NCBI GenBank assembly: GCA_037783415.1
Contig: JAZGTN010000043.1
Location: 248,001-312,000, forward strand
Direction of reading: 5' to 3'
DNA length: 64,000 nt
DNA from: Leptasterias polaris
Taxonomy: Eukaryota > Echinodermata > Asteroidea > Forcipulatida > Asteriidae
The notes under the pieces are model-generated. The model was not told where the DNA came from and searched no databases. It was given only the letters and a program-made list of their open reading frames with translations. Positions 61,760-64,000 of this stretch are shown one piece after another. Every line of letters begins with the position of its first letter. Positions within the stretch are counted from its first letter, which is position 1. Both the position numbers and the translations under genes were made by a program.

Positions 61760-63480
61760 ATTACGAAAGGCGTATGAAGTGCGCCACCTTTTGGTGAAAA
61801 AATAATAAATAATTCACTTGACTAGTGTGTGTTTCATCTTCACTTCGTGGGAGATAGAAAAGACTATGTAAAGTTGAAAGAAAAGTGCCGGCTAGGCTGT
61901 CAAAAATGTTTGCATACATTTATTTATTAAGTTAGTGTCTCAATTTGTGAGGTTTTGGAAATATAGTGGCGTATTCGTAAAAGCTGTACTTTTTGGGATC
62001 ATTGTAACCCTGGGGGTTCCGATTTTGTTTGAGCTCGTAAAAAAACTAGCCAATACATTTTTTTTTTTTTTTTTTTCCCACCCCGGCCATAATGAGAAGC
62101 GAATCTTGATCTCAGTGGACGGTTTAGAAAAAGATAGAAAGTGGTCGAGAGAAATCCTCGAATGGAACGAGTAACCGCAGTTATTCCTGCCGCCCGTCCA
62201 AATACGCGTAGGTGGGAGGATTTCCTACAACCTTTTGCGGTGTAATTAAAGTACATTAACTGCATGTACGTAAGCGTAGACCAATAGCCTAAGGGAACTT
62301 GAATCAACTTTTCATTCTGAGATGAACCAACAATACTATTGCACAAACGTTTTAATGTGTTAATGTGGGCTTCAAGGTTCCATGTGAGGTTTTTTAACAT
62401 AATTTTCACATAGGTATAGCCACAATTTTGAGTGGTATCTTTTATTGATTACTGTTTAATATAACAACTTTTCTTAGTCCCATTTAAGATTTGGTGCATT
62501 TTTTTAAATTGTAAATTCAACGTAATTTTGCCTTCGGCAACCAAATTTAATGTTTTTAATCGGCCTAAACCATGAATAGTAAACAGTTTATGTTAGCTCA
62601 GAACCCCCCCCCCCCCCCCCAAATGAAATAGACAAAAAAGCCACACACAAAAGGTTCGATACACAATATTGAATATCCCCCCCCCCCCCCCCGATAGCCG
62701 CCCCCCCCCCCCCCCCCCCCCCCCAATCCCCCATCTCCCAAATGATGTCTGGTTAATACTGGGCACAGCATAGTCAGGGTATAGTTTGTGCTCTTGAAGT
62801 GACAAATAAAAGTACATGGGCCTACTTTCGCTTCACAAGATCTAAATTTTCAAGGCTATATAATGAGTGTCTCAACAAAATTATGTGAAAATGTAAACGT
62901 GAGTAATGTCTTTTCTTGTTGTTGCCTTGAACCGGTTGCCTGTGAATTGCCTCGCGCGTGCTACGATGACGACAATATTAGCCTTGTTGAGGTATGGTGG
63001 ACACTACAGGAGTGCACTGTTTGGTTTGGGCGTATACAGACAAACTTACCAAAATCTAAAAGTGTCATAGTAAAGTGTCCACTGTCCACCGTATCTCAAA
63101 ATGGCTAATGGCCTTATCGCAAGATTCTTCTTTAGGAAGGTAACATTAATTGTACACACAGTCCCACACACAAACCAATTAATAAGTCAAAATACAAAAA
63201 CTCCATTCAATTTCGTAATAGAATAGTGATCAATACATTTATTATTTATATCAATTTGAAATTCATAATTTTACAGAAATCAAAAATGGTGCAAAGTGTC
63301 ATTCTATTTGACACCTTTTCAGAGCGAAATTTGAAACACGACGTCATCGGACAGTATAAAAACAAATGGGCATGTACTTCCAAAGAGGAATTTTTGCACC
63401 AGTCGAAAGGTCAAATTAATTGCCGTTTTGATTAAAAATCATCAAAACATTCTCTGCACAAAACTGCACAGACCACTTAT
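61760..63480. other. Non-coding DNA downstream of the COA3 promoter with long poly-C tracts
   Basis: No ATG-started exon with support was found. It contains a T tract (about 62059-62077), C runs at about 62605-62620, 62678-62692 and 62701-62724, and a small inverted repeat (GGTGGACACTACAGG / GTGTCCACTGTCCACC, about 62995-63092). Confidence 0.6.
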
Positions 63481-63485
63481 GGAAT

Positions 63486-63695
63486 TATAGACCCATTGCA
63501 CAACGCGCAGCGCGCATATACACGCGCGACTCCTGTCCGCCATTTTGGGTGTCAAAACGTGCACAAAAGGATGGTACACGCGCATTGGTGTGTAAACACG
63601 TGTACCATCCTTTTGTGCACGTTTTGACACCCAAAATGGCGGACAGGAGTCGCGCGTGTATGCGCGCGCGCTGCGCGTTGTGCAATGGGTCTATA
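63486..63695. mobile_element. Long GC-rich hairpin (95-bp arms, 18-nt loop)
   Basis: The left arm 63486-63580 (TATAGACCCATTGCACAACG ... GTGCACAAAAGGATGGTACA) is inverted in 63599-63695 (TGTACCATCCTTTTGTGCAC ... TTGTGCAATGGGTCTATA). It contains GCCATTTTGGGTGTCAAAAC and CGCGCGCG runs. TATAGACC ends suggest a fold-back MITE. Confidence 0.92.
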
Positions 63696-63999
63696 GACCT
63701 TTCTTTTGCAACGTCACAGCCCAAGTTTTTGCCAACCCAGGTTGGAAAAGTATGGAAAGCCATAACTGCAAATCAAAAACAGATTGCCACAGTTTGTAGC
63801 AGTGTTACACAAATATTCAAAAATAGTGTTGAATTTGTTGGAAACAAATCAATCATGGAAGGTATTTCCGTTCATGAATCTTTAAAGAAAATGTTGAATT
63901 TGGTCACAACATTTTTTAACACGATTGAATGTTTTGCTAACATTCGGCCGTCCATGCCAATCGGCGCACTTTGTTTATCAACAAAAGAAAGGTCTATAG
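63691..63999. mobile_element. About 309-bp MITE with CTATAGACCTTTCTTTTG terminal inverted repeats
   Basis: CTATAGACCTTTCTTTTG (63691-63708) is inverted at the window end as CAAAAGAAAGGTCTATAG (63982-63999). It shares its first bases with the hairpin element just before it, so the two appear nested or end to end. No ORF. Confidence 0.8.
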
Positions 64000-64000
64000 T

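Noticed and set aside
61935..62174. 79-residue hydrophobic plus-strand frame divergent from COA3
   Set aside because: It would begin at GTG with no ATG in the frame, and contains a run of Phe from a poly-T tract; no splice-supported continuation was seen.
62863..63108. 81-residue ATG-started ORF after a TATA-like sequence
   Set aside because: Its second half is a small inverted repeat (GGTGGACACT... /...AGTGTCCACTGTCCACC); no homology recognised.

Overview
This is eukaryotic, animal genomic DNA. Five recognisable genes are present; four are complete and clearly split by GT-AG introns, and the first enters from outside the window. About 80-90% of the window is intronic or intergenic sequence packed with small palindromic DNA transposons, tRNA-derived SINEs, minisatellites and long poly-C/poly-G tracts. 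The proteins have clear human counterparts (JAKMIP, GPATCH4, MCM6, COA3; a Rieske protein like RFESD). The SINEs carry a tRNA-Leu-like head followed by a 'TCCTTGAGCAAGACACTT' core typical of the deuterostome DeuSINE/V-SINE type. Together this suggests an invertebrate deuterostome, most likely an echinoderm; that assignment is inference. There are no bacterial operons, CRISPR arrays or phage genes.

Layout: (1) 344-7593 (+), the last five coding exons of a JAKMIP-family coiled-coil protein ending in a PDZ ligand; a deleted piggyBac element with TTAA target duplications sits in its first visible intron. (2) 7600-16700, 3'UTR and intergenic DNA dominated by a 2.3-kb satellite of 53-bp units (10365-12650) with a 9-unit (477-bp) higher-order structure. 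(3) 16740-29202 (+), GPATCH4, a nucleolar G-patch protein, with two CACGTG boxes just before its ATG. Its 9.8-kb intron 1 holds an antisense ORF for an ING-like PHD-finger protein (22257-21085), two large fold-back elements, and a pair of inverted repeats 7.45 kb apart that enclose them all. (4) 37950-29935 (-), a 12-exon gene predicted to fuse a Rieske [2Fe-2S] domain to a DUF455 ferritin-like domain. (5) 38414-56603 (+), MCM6, 18 exons, divergent from gene 4 across a 463-bp intergenic promoter with an E2F-like site. (6) 61751-60517 (-), the small two-exon mitochondrial gene COA3. (7) 61760-64000, non-coding DNA with poly-C tracts and a strong 95-bp-arm hairpin.

The genes do not form one pathway. 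GPATCH4 and the Rieske-DUF455 gene converge with about 0.7 kb between their stop codons, the Rieske-DUF455 gene and MCM6 diverge, and MCM6 and COA3 converge. The observations most worth following are the Rieske/ferritin-like fusion with a possible read-through Rieske-only isoform, a fourfold 51-bp duplication of an MCM6 exon end together with its 5' splice site, the 477-bp higher-order satellite, and the inverted-repeat-bounded PHD-finger ORF.
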